DNA from: Candidatus Methanoflorens stordalenmirensis
GTDB lineage: Archaea > Halobacteriota > Bog-38 > Methanoflorentales > Methanoflorentaceae
DNA length: 38,055 nt
Assembly: GCA_003139855.1 (NCBI GenBank)
Contig: PLGY01000003.1
Span: 22,460-60,514, forward strand
Direction: 5' to 3'
In this document: positions 8,235-16,734 of the stretch, piece by piece
Position numbering within the stretch: the first letter of the stretch is position 1
Layout: every line of letters starts with the position of its first letter
The notes under the pieces: generated by a model
What the model was told of the DNA's origin: nothing
The model's input: only the letters and a program-made list of their open reading frames with translations
Database searches by the model: none
Position numbers and translations under genes: made by a program

Positions 8235-8897
8235 CTAATAAGGTGCCTGTATCGTAAGAAACTGAAGGATGTTGTCGTACTGCGTGATCTCATAAAGCGT
8301 GTGTGGGCCCGTCGCAGCAGCCGATGTTGACCACTGCTGGAAGGTTTGCGGATCGTGACCCAGAGCGATAGGGTAAGTATCTAGTGCACTGTTGTAGGCA
8401 GTACTCATTAAGACGTAATTGGTCTTGTCTAAGGCGTTCAGGTAATTCGTAGCGTCTTGTGTTGTAGGGAATGCGATTAGCGTTTCGTTATCCGACCACG
8501 TGCTTTTAGTACCATTCTGCTCTTGTTTAAGGCTGGTCGAAAGCATGGTTACGCTGTTGTCGCTGTTCCATATCACGTTCCATGCCTCAAGCTTCCAACC
8601 AATAAGGTTGTTCTTATTATTCTCAGATAGGCTCACGGATTGTTCAAGAACAGCGTTATGCCCGCTCGGTGTTGCCGTTGCTTCCGGCGTTGGCGTTGGT
8701 TGTACTGATGGCGTAACTGTTGGCTGCACTGTCGATGTTGAGCCAAAGAACTCGATGACCATATACGGTGCGCCGCTTGCGAGTTCAATTACGCCCGCTC
8801 CAACTGGTACACTGTTATACAGCATCGTTCCAGTGCCAATCGGTAGCGTCGAGATAGCTGTCGCTGAATCCCAGTTGTTGCACGAAGGATATTGCAA
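8235..8897 (-). pseudogene. Surface protein gene, 5' truncated
   Basis: About 220 residues. There is no signal peptide at the first ATG. The frame stays open upstream to about 8927, where it runs into the 3' end of the HEPN gene, so the original start has been lost. A Thr/Pro linker (STVQPTVTPSVQPTPTP, about residues 54-72) separates two globular parts. The part after it is rich in Asn, Ser, Thr and aromatic residues, typical of archaeal extracellular proteins. The linker DNA (8695-8751) is almost identical to 19188-19244 in another truncated gene. I do not recognise either globular part. Confidence 0.5.
8695..8751 (-). repeat. 57-bp repeat, copy 1 (Thr/Pro linker)
   Basis: 57 bases, from GTTGGTTGTACTGATGGCGT to GAGCCAAAGAAC, match 19188-19244 with a single difference (T or C within GTCGAYGTTG). 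It encodes a Thr/Pro-rich linker in both surface-protein genes. The match ends exactly where the second copy joins the hsdR remnant. Confidence 0.8.
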
Positions 8898-8899
8898 CG

Positions 8900-9532
8900 C
8901 TACGTGCGAGACGCCGGCGGTTCAAACGGTCTTTCTATTAATATTTGCAAAAGCCCTTCATACGCTTCGCGGGCTACGTCTAAGGCATCTTTTGCATTAA
9001 ATCGCTTGAAGCCAAAGTCTATTTCATCGCCACTCACATTAGCATAGATGCGAATATTTAGTTTAGGATTAGTCGTGTCACGAACAATGTGCTCGAAGTG
9101 GTTCCGTGCATCGTTAGCGGTCTTAAACCGAGGTTTGAGTCCGGCCCACAGAGCACTTATTTTTGGGTCGTTGTCAACTTCAGCGATCTTCTCAAGATGG
9201 TCTTGCGCTATGGCACAGCAGTTGAAAAAGAACGTATGGTCTAGAATTCGCTTATGCATAAGTTCTTGATCGACTCCGACGTCAAGCGGAGCGTTTTTGG
9301 GGTTAAGGAACTCGCCGCGTTTTGCTGCTTCAATTTTATCTTCAGCCTGTCTTATCTTCTGACGCATATCTTCATTCAATTCTTCTTCTGTCGCGTGGTA
9401 TCTGTTAAATTCTATGATCGCGTAATTTACGTAATTCTGAAGACCTGCAAATAGCTCAAAAGCTTCAAGTGGCTTGATTTTCCACATGTGTTGTAGATCG
9501 CGATTATCGTAAATCGGAACTCTCTCTACCAT
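8900..9532 (-). CDS. HEPN-like protein (putative RNase toxin)
   Basis: 210 residues, almost all helical. The motif RNHFEH (R143, H148) in the context ANDARNHFEHI fits the R-x4-H active site of HEPN ribonucleases. A charged helical stretch (EEELNEDMRQKIRQAEDKIE) precedes it. Stand-alone proteins of this kind include abortive-infection effectors and toxins of type II pairs. No antitoxin (for example a MNT nucleotidyltransferase) is next to it; the neighbours are a truncated surface gene on the left and a HAD phosphatase 158 bases to the right, both leftward. The last few residues (PFEPPASRT) lie at a probable rearrangement junction and may not be original. Confidence 0.55.
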   Translation of the reverse strand: MVERVPIYDNRDLQHMWKIKPLEAFELFAGLQNYVNYAIIEFNRYHATEEELNEDMRQKIRQAEDKIEAAKRGEFLNPKNAPLDVGVDQELMHKRILDHTFFFNCCAIAQDHLEKIAEVDNDPKISALWAGLKPRFKTANDARNHFEHIVRDTTNPKLNIRIYANVSGDEIDFGFKRFNAKDALDVAREAYEGLLQILIERPFEPPASRT

Positions 9533-9690
9533 TGCTAATGCCTGACTAAGCTAAATTCAAAGATAGCGGGCTCAGAAATGCAGTGTTGAGCATTGGCCTT
9601 GCATATCCGCGTGACAATATCGGGTTTCACGTTGATCGAAATCTGCATGCTGCCAAAGCGATCACTTCTAATATATCGCCATTGTCACGT

Positions 9691-10368
9691 CTATTGTTCC
9701 ATTTTGCATTCAGCTACAACGTCTAGAAGCTCCTTGAAATCATTAATTTGGTAATCGGCTTTCGCCGGTTGTGCCTGCCCATATTTTGCTAGGCAGGTCT
9801 TCATGCCCGCTAATTTCCCGCCCTGCACATCTCGCTCAGGCCAATCACCGAGCATTAGACACTCTTCTGGCTTTACGTCTAGCTGATCGCAGATCAGCAA
9901 AAAAGGCTCTTTCGCTGGCTTCCTCTTACCTGTATCATCGTACGTTACAACCGCGTCAAAAAAGCTATCTAAACCCGCCTCATTCAACCGCATCCACGCC
10001 TTCAACCTGAACCCGTCACTGACGACGCCAAGCTTGAATCCCTGTCGCTTTAACTCGCGAAGTGTGTCTACGACTCCAGGATATGGTTTGAGGTGCAGGT
10101 ACTTCTCCTTCAAATACGCGTTAACGGCGGCCGCGAGAATTCGAAAGTCAACAGCTTTGTGTTCTTGTTTTAGGTATTCCTCGAACGCATCATCCGATTC
10201 AATTCCGTGCTCTAGATAAAACGTGAAAAGCTTTTCAGAGAGGTCTTCCGGAGCATCGTGCAATCCGGCTTCGATCATCGCGTTGGCTGCAGCCGCAGAA
10301 GCCGCCCGTTTCATAGTCATGAAGTCGATGAGCGTATTATCGATGTCGAAAATGATTGCTTTTATCAT
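9691..10368 (-). CDS. HAD-superfamily hydrolase (phosphatase-like)
   Basis: 225 residues with all core HAD motifs. Motif I is DIDNTL (D8, D10 of IFDIDNTLIDF). Motif II is VVSDG. Motif III includes the lysine of GKRKPAKEPF. Motif IV is LMLGDWPERDVQGG. A helical cap lies between motifs I and II. It resembles the archaeal TIGR02253-type subfamily I phosphatases. It would hydrolyse a small phosphorylated metabolite; the substrate cannot be told from sequence. Start ATG 10368 lies directly before the first strand, the normal place. It may be a passenger rather than a defense gene. Confidence 0.8.
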   Translation of the reverse strand: MIKAIIFDIDNTLIDFMTMKRAASAAAANAMIEAGLHDAPEDLSEKLFTFYLEHGIESDDAFEEYLKQEHKAVDFRILAAAVNAYLKEKYLHLKPYPGVVDTLRELKRQGFKLGVVSDGFRLKAWMRLNEAGLDSFFDAVVTYDDTGKRKPAKEPFLLICDQLDVKPEECLMLGDWPERDVQGGKLAGMKTCLAKYGQAQPAKADYQINDFKELLDVVAECKMEQ

Positions 10369-10524
10369 ACCGGAGGTTCAGCAAGTTGCGTTTGCTTATT
10401 ACTCAAAGTTGCTCATGAAATAGATCATTGGTGCTAGGAATCCTCTTCAGCATGACACAAAAGACTTATTGCTCACCGTTTCAAACCACGTACATTCATT
10501 CAAATGGAAAGCGGTGCTCTTGAC

Positions 10525-11616
10525 ATGCCTATTTGGAAAATAAGCCAGAAAAAGCCAATAAAGGTGCGTAATACCACTCTAGAAACGGAAAAGTTGCTAG
10601 AAGACCGCCTTGAAGATTGGATCGTTGAAGACTCCTCAATTCTTGGCGAGCCGTTGCTGTTGATTGGGCGTCAGGTAAGCATTCCAGAAGTCAACGACCG
10701 ACTGGATTTGCTGGCGCTCGATGTGCAAGGAAACACAGTTGTTGTCGAGCTAAAAAGGGGCCCGCTTAAAGATCCAGTTGACATGCAAGCTCTACGCTAT
10801 GCAAGCTATATCTCCAAATGGCGATTTGACGATTTCGAGCGGCAGGCAAAAGCATTCATCGGAAAATCGGGCGAGACAGAGTTCAACTTTAACGAAACAT
10901 ATGAAAAATTCTGTGCATCTGAGGGAATTGACGAAACGCCTGATTTGAATACCGATCAAAGGCTCATTATCATGGGTTCTGAAATAAAAGAAAGGCTTGG
11001 GAGCGTCGCTCTCTGGCTGCGTGACCATAACGTCGATATCAAAGTCATCGAAACAGAATTGTATCAAGATGGAGAGACGACATATCTTCAGCCCCAGGTT
11101 ATAATACCACTGCCTGTAAGCCGTTTTGCAGAAACAGGGCGCATTTCCGAAGCAGTGAGCAAACCGTGGAAAACTGATGGAAGGTCATGGCATCTCGAAA
11201 AACGATGTAGCCCTATGACGAGAGAGATGCTCTTGAAAGTGGATGAAATCATAAGCGACAGCCTAGAAGTCGAAGGCCCTCAGTGGGGTCAGAAAGACTA
11301 CATATCATACAAGATTGGCAACTCAATATGGTTATGGCTAAACACGCACCCTAAAATGCTCGTGCTTAACTTCAATGTCAGAGCCAAAGCTTTCACAGAG
11401 CAAGATATTGCAGGTGCCTTAGCGATAGTTCCTTATAGTCAAGCGCAGTCTCAGGCAGAAAAAATGAGTCTAGGCAGTTCTATCGCCATAGAAGAGATTG
11501 ACGATTCACACGATTACGCTCATTTGCGAGTCAAAGAGAATTTTGATTTGACCTCTAAATCCTTCCTTGAGTTTCTAAAAGAGACCTACTCAGCGTTCCC
11601 TAGACAACAAACTTGA
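10525..11616 (+). CDS. NucS-like PD-(D/E)XK endonuclease
   Basis: 363 residues from the internal ATG 10525, preferred over ATG 10504 because GGTG lies about 8 bases upstream and relatives begin MPIW-like. Residues 18-50 form a helical lead-in (LEDRLEDWIVEDSSILGEPL). The catalytic core has DRLDLLALD (D61) and VVVELKRG (E75, K77), followed by MQALRYASYI, the conserved helix of NucS/DUF91-type nucleases. The C-terminal 150 residues form a second alpha/beta domain I do not recognise. NucS proteins cut mismatched or branched DNA; relatives with extra domains are common in defense islands. The gene is alone on its strand between leftward genes. Confidence 0.65.
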   Translation: MPIWKISQKKPIKVRNTTLETEKLLEDRLEDWIVEDSSILGEPLLLIGRQVSIPEVNDRLDLLALDVQGNTVVVELKRGPLKDPVDMQALRYASYISKWRFDDFERQAKAFIGKSGETEFNFNETYEKFCASEGIDETPDLNTDQRLIIMGSEIKERLGSVALWLRDHNVDIKVIETELYQDGETTYLQPQVIIPLPVSRFAETGRISEAVSKPWKTDGRSWHLEKRCSPMTREMLLKVDEIISDSLEVEGPQWGQKDYISYKIGNSIWLWLNTHPKMLVLNFNVRAKAFTEQDIAGALAIVPYSQAQSQAEKMSLGSSIAIEEIDDSHDYAHLRVKENFDLTSKSFLEFLKETYSAFPRQQT

Positions 11617-11658
11617 AGCCGCTTTGCTGCGGATGTGATAAATCCAAGCGATTACGCG

Positions 11659-13146
11659 CTACAATGCAATCTCGACTCCGATCGTTGGAAGAATAACATT
11701 ATCGTGGAAGTTCTTGAAGACTTCCGGGTGTTGCGTGTGCACAGGAATCAGTGCTTTCGGCTGAACAGTCTCGACCACGTCTCGTATCTCGTCATAGTTC
11801 AAATGCCCCGACGCATGGATGTGCGTGTAGGGATACAGGCCAAAATGTGACAACCAGTTCTCGACCTTCTTCAGATCCAACTCCATCTCCACATCGAACG
11901 GTTCACACACGCTCCGAATGTAACTGCTGCCTGCTTCTGGCTTGACGTCGATCAGCTCTTTGAGTTCGAAGAAATCACAGCGGAAAATGTATTGATCTTG
12001 ATTCTCGCTAATATCTTTGGCTGTCACGGCGTTGGCGTGATCGAGGAACTCACGCTCCCAATAGTCATAATCCTGCAGCTGAATCTTCTCTGAGAACCGG
12101 TCATCCTTGTACACGCCCCACGTTTTTCGAGGAATGTACACTCGGATGTGATCGTCATCAATTCTCGGTGTTCCAATGCCCGACTCTCTGAAGAGTTCGA
12201 GCAGGTACGCCTGTTTCAGGTTGATAACCAGCGCCCTGTCGGTCTGTTCTGCGACCTGAAAGAAGCTTTGCATTCGGTCGGTGTCTCTGACTGGAAAATT
12301 CACAACAACGAGGCCGTTTGTCTTTTCTACGCGCTCTTTGGCGACTTCCTTGACGTGCTCTTCGCTGTCTACTTGCGTTGAATTGACGCGTGTGCCCTCA
12401 CAGATCATGGCTACCGGTTCCACTTCTGCGGCCCGTTCGACAAATCGTCTCGTCTCGTCTCCCTTGTAGCCGTGGAACCGAAAGTCGCCGGTATATACGA
12501 CGGGCCCAGCACTCGTGTGCAGGATGTAGGCTGTCGCTCCTTCGAGTGAGTGGCTCACTGGAAGGGCCTCTACAACGAGTTCTCCGACAGAGAACTGATT
12601 CTCGACGATGTTGTACTGTCGCGGTTTCTTGGCCTTCTCGCCGTAAAGCTTCGACTCCTCCCCTTTCTTGTTCACGTAGGTTTTAAACGATTCTTTCAGC
12701 GAGATCAACTCGCACGTGCCTGACGAACCCGTCTCATCGAGAGCTTGCATGATGTCTTTGGCACCCTGCGTGCAATATAGCGGAATGTCATCCCTGAGAT
12801 AGTGAACATACGCGTTGTGATCCATGTGTGCGTGGCTGAGAAGAAGGCCATCAAGACTGCGCGTTTCTTCAGAGGGGAGCCTGCAATGGTCGAGGTAATC
12901 GCATCGATATATCCCTTCCAGATTAGGAAGTAAGCCGAACTCAAGGAGATCGAGTATACCGTTGCACTTCCGGGGTTGCATGAACTCGTCAAAATAATGA
13001 TTGGCGAGGCTGAAGCTCATGCCGAAGTCGAGAAAAAGTCGTGTCTCTTGATCTTCAAGGAGGATCTTGTTGCCGCCGATCTCGTTAACTCCACCGTGAA
13101 ACGTGAGCGCAGTCACAATGACTGTAGGGTGCTCAGAAGATACCAA
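11659..13146 (-). CDS. RNase J-like metallo-beta-lactamase (beta-CASP) protein
   Basis: 495 codons if it begins at TTG 13146; GTG 13116 (VTALTFHGG) is an equally good start. Metallo-beta-lactamase motifs are present: HAHMDH (105-110), VSHSLEG (about 197), YTGDFRFHG (about 218). The C-terminal motifs HIHASGHLN and IPVHTQHPE belong to the beta-CASP/RNA-specific branch. The family comprises RNase J and CPSF-like exo- and endonucleases that degrade or process RNA. It has about 60 extra residues between the first motifs (QPRKCNGILDLLEFGLLPNL), seen in an archaeal-type subgroup. It follows the AvaI-type endonuclease gene in the same direction with a 117-base gap, so it may be co-transcribed, though a role in restriction is not established. 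Confidence 0.75.
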   Translation of the reverse strand: MVSSEHPTVIVTALTFHGGVNEIGGNKILLEDQETRLFLDFGMSFSLANHYFDEFMQPRKCNGILDLLEFGLLPNLEGIYRCDYLDHCRLPSEETRSLDGLLLSHAHMDHNAYVHYLRDDIPLYCTQGAKDIMQALDETGSSGTCELISLKESFKTYVNKKGEESKLYGEKAKKPRQYNIVENQFSVGELVVEALPVSHSLEGATAYILHTSAGPVVYTGDFRFHGYKGDETRRFVERAAEVEPVAMICEGTRVNSTQVDSEEHVKEVAKERVEKTNGLVVVNFPVRDTDRMQSFFQVAEQTDRALVINLKQAYLLELFRESGIGTPRIDDDHIRVYIPRKTWGVYKDDRFSEKIQLQDYDYWEREFLDHANAVTAKDISENQDQYIFRCDFFELKELIDVKPEAGSSYIRSVCEPFDVEMELDLKKVENWLSHFGLYPYTHIHASGHLNYDEIRDVVETVQPKALIPVHTQHPEVFKNFHDNVILPTIGVEIAL

Positions 13147-13263
13147 AAGCGTTTCGCATTGGTTTGTCTATCTAAGTTTGCACACGCGCTGACAAGGAGT
13201 AGAAAACAGCTGTCGATTAATAACGAACAAAGATCCAGAGAACAGATTTGGATTTGCTTAAGT

Positions 13264-14226
13264 TTAAAGGTCACAGAGCCAGTCAACTAGGGAAGCAACC
13301 TGATTTGAGTTTGTCAAGTTAGCTGCGTTGCTTAAGCGATCATCTGCTAACTGAGCCCAAATCTCGTGTGCCATATAGATTTCAATTGCAGCTGCAACAA
13401 AAAAGCACTGCGGTTTCAAATCTAGTTTTTTGAAGCCATCCCGTATTCGCTCAAGCGACGATTGTGCCGTTTTCCAGTGTTCATCGGCTCCTGCAGGGTC
13501 GATACCACCCTTTAATTCACCTAGCGCTATGTATTTTGGATAATCTCGTATTGTTTCTGCGCTCTCATTGTGTTCGCAATTGAGAAAAATGGCATCGACG
13601 TTCTTTTTTTCAAGAGCGGGCACTTGACGGTTAAACAGAAGCGTTCTATGTGTATCACCATCTTCCCAGCCGATCCCACTAATGAGTGTCTCTCCGGCCA
13701 TATCTTCGTATGTCGATGATGGGTTCCATCTCTTTTCTCTTGTTGAACTCCAGTGATAATCAAGCCCTGAATTGCTCAGATTGGCGATAATCGCGTTAGT
13801 AAGTTTGATCTGCGCCAGATTCCCAATGTAGTTCCGCATCACCCCTCCAAGCGTGTCGCCTCGTATGAGTAAGAACCGAAATACAAGTTCCTCGACAAAC
13901 AAGTCACCGGCAGGCACTAGATATTTTTCAATTAGTCCTTGAATTGCCTCGTCTTTCGCTTCATGAGGAATATGTCCCTCGCTCTTGCCAGAGACACCTG
14001 CTGCGGTCAATAAAGCCGCATTTATTTTGGAAATGCTTAACAAGTCGCGTGGTGTGTCTGCTTTGGAAGCGGCTACTTTCAGTGCTCTCGCTTGTTGAAC
14101 ATATGGGATTGCGCGGCGACCTTTTTCAAGTGCTTGCTGTACAAACGCAGCTCTAATTTCAGGGGGAGTAGTTTTCAGATCGTCGCTACACGTTAAATGC
14201 CGCAAATAGGGTTTTTCGGTTTGCAC
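13264..14226 (-). CDS. Type II restriction endonuclease, AvaI/BsoBI family
   Basis: 320 residues, close to the known length of AvaI and BsoBI. The active site is clear: NVDAIFLN (D211), then GELKGGIDPAGADEH with E237, K239 and H250. In BsoBI the essential residues are D212, E240, K242 and H253, and the spacing from E to H (13) is identical here. The family cuts CYCGRG. Start is GTG 14226, 15 bases after the methyltransferase stop, so the two genes form one leftward unit with the methyltransferase first. That order lets protection precede cutting. It looks intact. Confidence 0.9.
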   Translation of the reverse strand: MQTEKPYLRHLTCSDDLKTTPPEIRAAFVQQALEKGRRAIPYVQQARALKVAASKADTPRDLLSISKINAALLTAAGVSGKSEGHIPHEAKDEAIQGLIEKYLVPAGDLFVEELVFRFLLIRGDTLGGVMRNYIGNLAQIKLTNAIIANLSNSGLDYHWSSTREKRWNPSSTYEDMAGETLISGIGWEDGDTHRTLLFNRQVPALEKKNVDAIFLNCEHNESAETIRDYPKYIALGELKGGIDPAGADEHWKTAQSSLERIRDGFKKLDLKPQCFFVAAAIEIYMAHEIWAQLADDRLSNAANLTNSNQVASLVDWLCDL

Positions 14227-14241
14227 GTTGCCACAGCTTCT

Positions 14242-15720
14242 TTAGGGCTTTTTTCGCCAAACATACACGCACTTGCGCAGTTGGGTGCGTCCATGCGCTC
14301 CCATTTGCTGACTGCTGTTGCCTTTCTTGGTAGGAAGAACAAGAATATTCTCAACTGCGAACCCTAATTGCTCAGCGATGTTCGACAAAATCATATCGAC
14401 TGATATGCTCGCACCCGCGTATTGCACGTTATCATTTACCATAAACATATACGATTTCGGTCGAAGCACTCGCGAGCATTCTGCGATCACGCACGCCATC
14501 TCGTAAAAGTATCCGCGCACCATTCGCGAGATGCCAGAATTATTCAGCAGCCTATGTGCTTTCATATTATCTAGATAATCCAGTGCTGCTTGCAAAAGCT
14601 CCTGTTGATCTGCAGCTGCTATTGCATCCACCCACGTAGGGTTAATAGCAAGCAAATCTTTGGTGCGGTTTTCCACAGTACTGCTTACCATTTCCTGTCG
14701 AAGGCTTCGGATTTCTTCTTCGCTTGTGCCTAATAATGCGAGTTCTAATGCATATGTTCTCGTGTAGTCGTATCGATTGCAGTACGGCGGTGATGTGATG
14801 ATCCCGTCGTATGAGCCTGCCTGCAAAGCAGGCATCACATCCAAACACGAACCGCCGTATAACCTAATTTTGCCGCTATTCGGCACTTCTCGGAAAAGGG
14901 GGCTAATGGTATTCTTGCAATGGTTTTGATTATCCTCGATGTCTTGAACTATTTCATCAAGTTTTTTGCAAATAGCGGCATCAAAGCTTAAAATCGCTCC
15001 TTTATTAAATTCACGCCCACCACTTCGTCGCCCTGCGCGATAGTCCCATCGCAAATATTGCCCGTCTTTGCGGGTATAGCTGATGGATTCCAATATGCAG
15101 AGCAATCCAAAGCGCAGCACCATTTGGATTCGTTTCTTCTCGCGCTGAGCTTGCCATAAATATTGCTCAATTCTAGCTACTGTCTCTGAAGGGTACGCAC
15201 CGCTAGTAATCCGAAGAGTGTTCAGAGGAACGCGGCCTTCTTCTATTTGCCACGGGCGTTCTTTCAGCCAGCGCTTCAAAACTGCAACATCTTCATAGGT
15301 GCATTGTTCTAAACAACGTCGAGCATTAATGACACATTGACCAATGGGTAGCAGCTCAATGCCGTCGCAATTCAAACCGAGCTTACTAGCGGCAAATAAT
15401 GTTGTGCCGGCCCCTGCAAAGGGATCGAGAATGGTGCCATGTGTTATATTGTAGTTTGCTAAAAATTGCTCGACCAGAGCCGCTGAAAACGCCTCTTTGA
15501 ATTTAAATAATCTGAATCCAGAGCGCTCCTTGTTGGCTTGGAAACTGACGAGCTGACGCGTCAGGTACGTTTGGGTAACCAACTTGCTTTGAAAATAAGA
15601 TAGGAGTTGTCTGTCACGAACATCAATAGTATACAACCCTAGCTGAAGCTGCGCCGCTGCGACAGTATCGACTGGCAGTTGGGCAGCAAACCGATGGGTT
15701 TCTGCATCATTATGTTGCAT
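14242..15720 (-). CDS. DNA methyltransferase of the AvaI-type system
   Basis: 492 residues, close to M.AvaI length. The SAM-binding motif I is DPFAGAGTT (99-107). The catalytic motif IV is TSPPYCNRYDY (309-319), the S/TPPY form of amino-methyltransferases (N4-cytosine or N6-adenine). Given the AvaI/BsoBI-type endonuclease right behind it, the likely product is N4-methylcytosine in CYCGRG. The order of motifs (I before IV, with a long insert) is that of gamma/beta-type amino methyltransferases. CYCGRG sites occur in this window, for example CCCGGG at 1936-1941 and CTCGAG at 19925-19930, so protection would be required. Start ATG 15720 has no clear ribosome site. Confidence 0.88.
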   Translation of the reverse strand: MQHNDAETHRFAAQLPVDTVAAAQLQLGLYTIDVRDRQLLSYFQSKLVTQTYLTRQLVSFQANKERSGFRLFKFKEAFSAALVEQFLANYNITHGTILDPFAGAGTTLFAASKLGLNCDGIELLPIGQCVINARRCLEQCTYEDVAVLKRWLKERPWQIEEGRVPLNTLRITSGAYPSETVARIEQYLWQAQREKKRIQMVLRFGLLCILESISYTRKDGQYLRWDYRAGRRSGGREFNKGAILSFDAAICKKLDEIVQDIEDNQNHCKNTISPLFREVPNSGKIRLYGGSCLDVMPALQAGSYDGIITSPPYCNRYDYTRTYALELALLGTSEEEIRSLRQEMVSSTVENRTKDLLAINPTWVDAIAAADQQELLQAALDYLDNMKAHRLLNNSGISRMVRGYFYEMACVIAECSRVLRPKSYMFMVNDNVQYAGASISVDMILSNIAEQLGFAVENILVLPTKKGNSSQQMGAHGRTQLRKCVYVWRKKP

Positions 15721-15762
15721 TGTTCGTTTTCACTTATATCCACGCGGCTAACGTAACTTTTT

Positions 15763-16000
15763 CTATTCCTCACAAAAATAACAATTCGCGCAACTTCGGG
15801 CCGCTGGAGCAGACCCACCCCCACGTAGTTTCCCGATTGCCCTGACGAACCGCTCAAGATCGTCTAGATTAAACCCCACGTCGTTGTTACTTCGCTGTGG
15901 AGATGACAGTATCAGATAAACTGCACGTCGGTTGGTTAAAAAAGAGATGTTTGGGCTCTTCCCTGCGCACTTCGGCGACGACAGTGTTCACATCAAACAT
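15763..16000 (-). pseudogene. Possible small gene, frameshifted, Cys-rich end
   Basis: From ATG 16000 a frame reads MFDVNTVVAEVRREEPKHLF onward and stops at 15887 (37 residues). A slip of one base near 15900 gives an open frame NNDVGFNLDDLERFVRAIGK, then GGGSAPAARSCANCYFCEE, ending at 15763. Joined, they would make about 79 residues directly upstream of the methyltransferase and in the same direction, the place where control proteins of restriction systems sit. There is no helix-turn-helix, so I do not call it one. The second frame looks more protein-like than chance but is short. Low confidence. Confidence 0.25.
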
Positions 16001-16011
16001 GGTTTTTAGAC

Positions 16012-16041
16012 TTGACACAGGGTTTCGGCTAGGCATATACT
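16012..16041 (+). promoter_or_regulatory. Possible bacterial-type promoter upstream of DUF488 gene
   Basis: TTGACA (16012-16017) and TATACT (16036-16041) are 18 bases apart, about 100 bases before the DUF488 start. This is near the bacterial sigma-70 consensus. In an archaeal host it would be either chance or a sign that this block came from a bacterium. Confidence 0.25.
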
Positions 16042-16142
16042 TTGAGCAAGCAACAAAAAACAATTCAATGTCGCTTCTCTGCAGCGGTGAGTCTCAGAAA
16101 GAAAGAAAAGTTTGAACTGCGTGAGATTGCTTTACGAAGCAT

Positions 16143-16559
16143 ATGAAAGTTTATACAGTTGGATATGGGAATAGATCGCCGGGTCAACTCTTGGATCTAC
16201 TCATCGGCAAGGGAATAAAACGCGTCGATGACGTGCGTTTGCGTCCCGACAAAGCACATACAGGCTCATTTGTCAAGGCAAAAAGCAACGACAAAGGAAT
16301 TGAGGCCCTTTTGAATGAGGCAGGCATAGCTTATACATCGTTTGTTGAACTCGGCAACGTTTTTATGGATTATACAGATTGGCGTGAGCGTTACGAGACG
16401 CTCCTTCTTTGCGCCGGAGATTTGTTGACTGAGCGCCTAGCTCAAATGCAACCTCCGCTTTGTTTGTTATGTTCTGAAACTAGAGCATCGGATTGTCATC
16501 GAGAATACATCGCGACATATTTGGCTCAACGAGGATGGGAAGTCGAGCACATAGAATGA
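16143..16559 (+). CDS. DUF488-family protein
   Basis: 138 residues, the usual length. Typical DUF488 features are the N-terminal TVGYGNRSPGQLLDLL, the basic VRLRP after the second strand, and the C-terminal LLCSETRASDCHREYIA with a conserved Cys-His. The family is widespread, its biochemical role is not established, and members are frequent beside restriction and repair genes. Start ATG 16143 gives the canonical MKVYTVGYG beginning. It converges with the HEPN gene on its right, with a palindrome between them. Confidence 0.85.
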   Translation: MKVYTVGYGNRSPGQLLDLLIGKGIKRVDDVRLRPDKAHTGSFVKAKSNDKGIEALLNEAGIAYTSFVELGNVFMDYTDWRERYETLLLCAGDLLTERLAQMQPPLCLLCSETRASDCHREYIATYLAQRGWEVEHIE

Positions 16560-16680
16560 TCGCGCACGTTCAGCTCTTCCTGTGGTACGTGCTTTGATGG
16601 ATCGTTTGATTGATGGCTTGCGCACCCCTAATCTCATAATAGATCACTTCACCGCCTCTATCAGTTTGTCGAAAAAGTAA

Positions 16681-16699
16681 ATCAACGTAACACGTTGAT
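16681..16699. terminator. Perfect inverted repeat between convergent genes
   Basis: ATCAACGT (16681-16688) and ACGTTGAT (16692-16699) form a perfect 8-base stem with an AAC loop. It lies between the rightward DUF488 gene and the leftward HEPN gene (stop at 16735). It could end transcription from both sides, or be a protein-binding site; there is no T run of note. Confidence 0.4.
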
Positions 16700-16734
16700 A
16701 ATCTGCTTAAGTGTTATCGTTTTGGCTTATTCGG

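Noticed and set aside
15639-15857. 72-codon minus frame upstream of the methyltransferase as a control protein
   Set aside because: It overlaps the methyltransferase N-terminus out of frame and shows no helix-turn-helix.
16012-16041. Near-consensus sigma-70 promoter as proof of a bacterial host
   Set aside because: A single 12-base match in 38 kb can arise by chance; the gene families and the tRNA end fit an archaeon better. Kept only as a low-confidence site.
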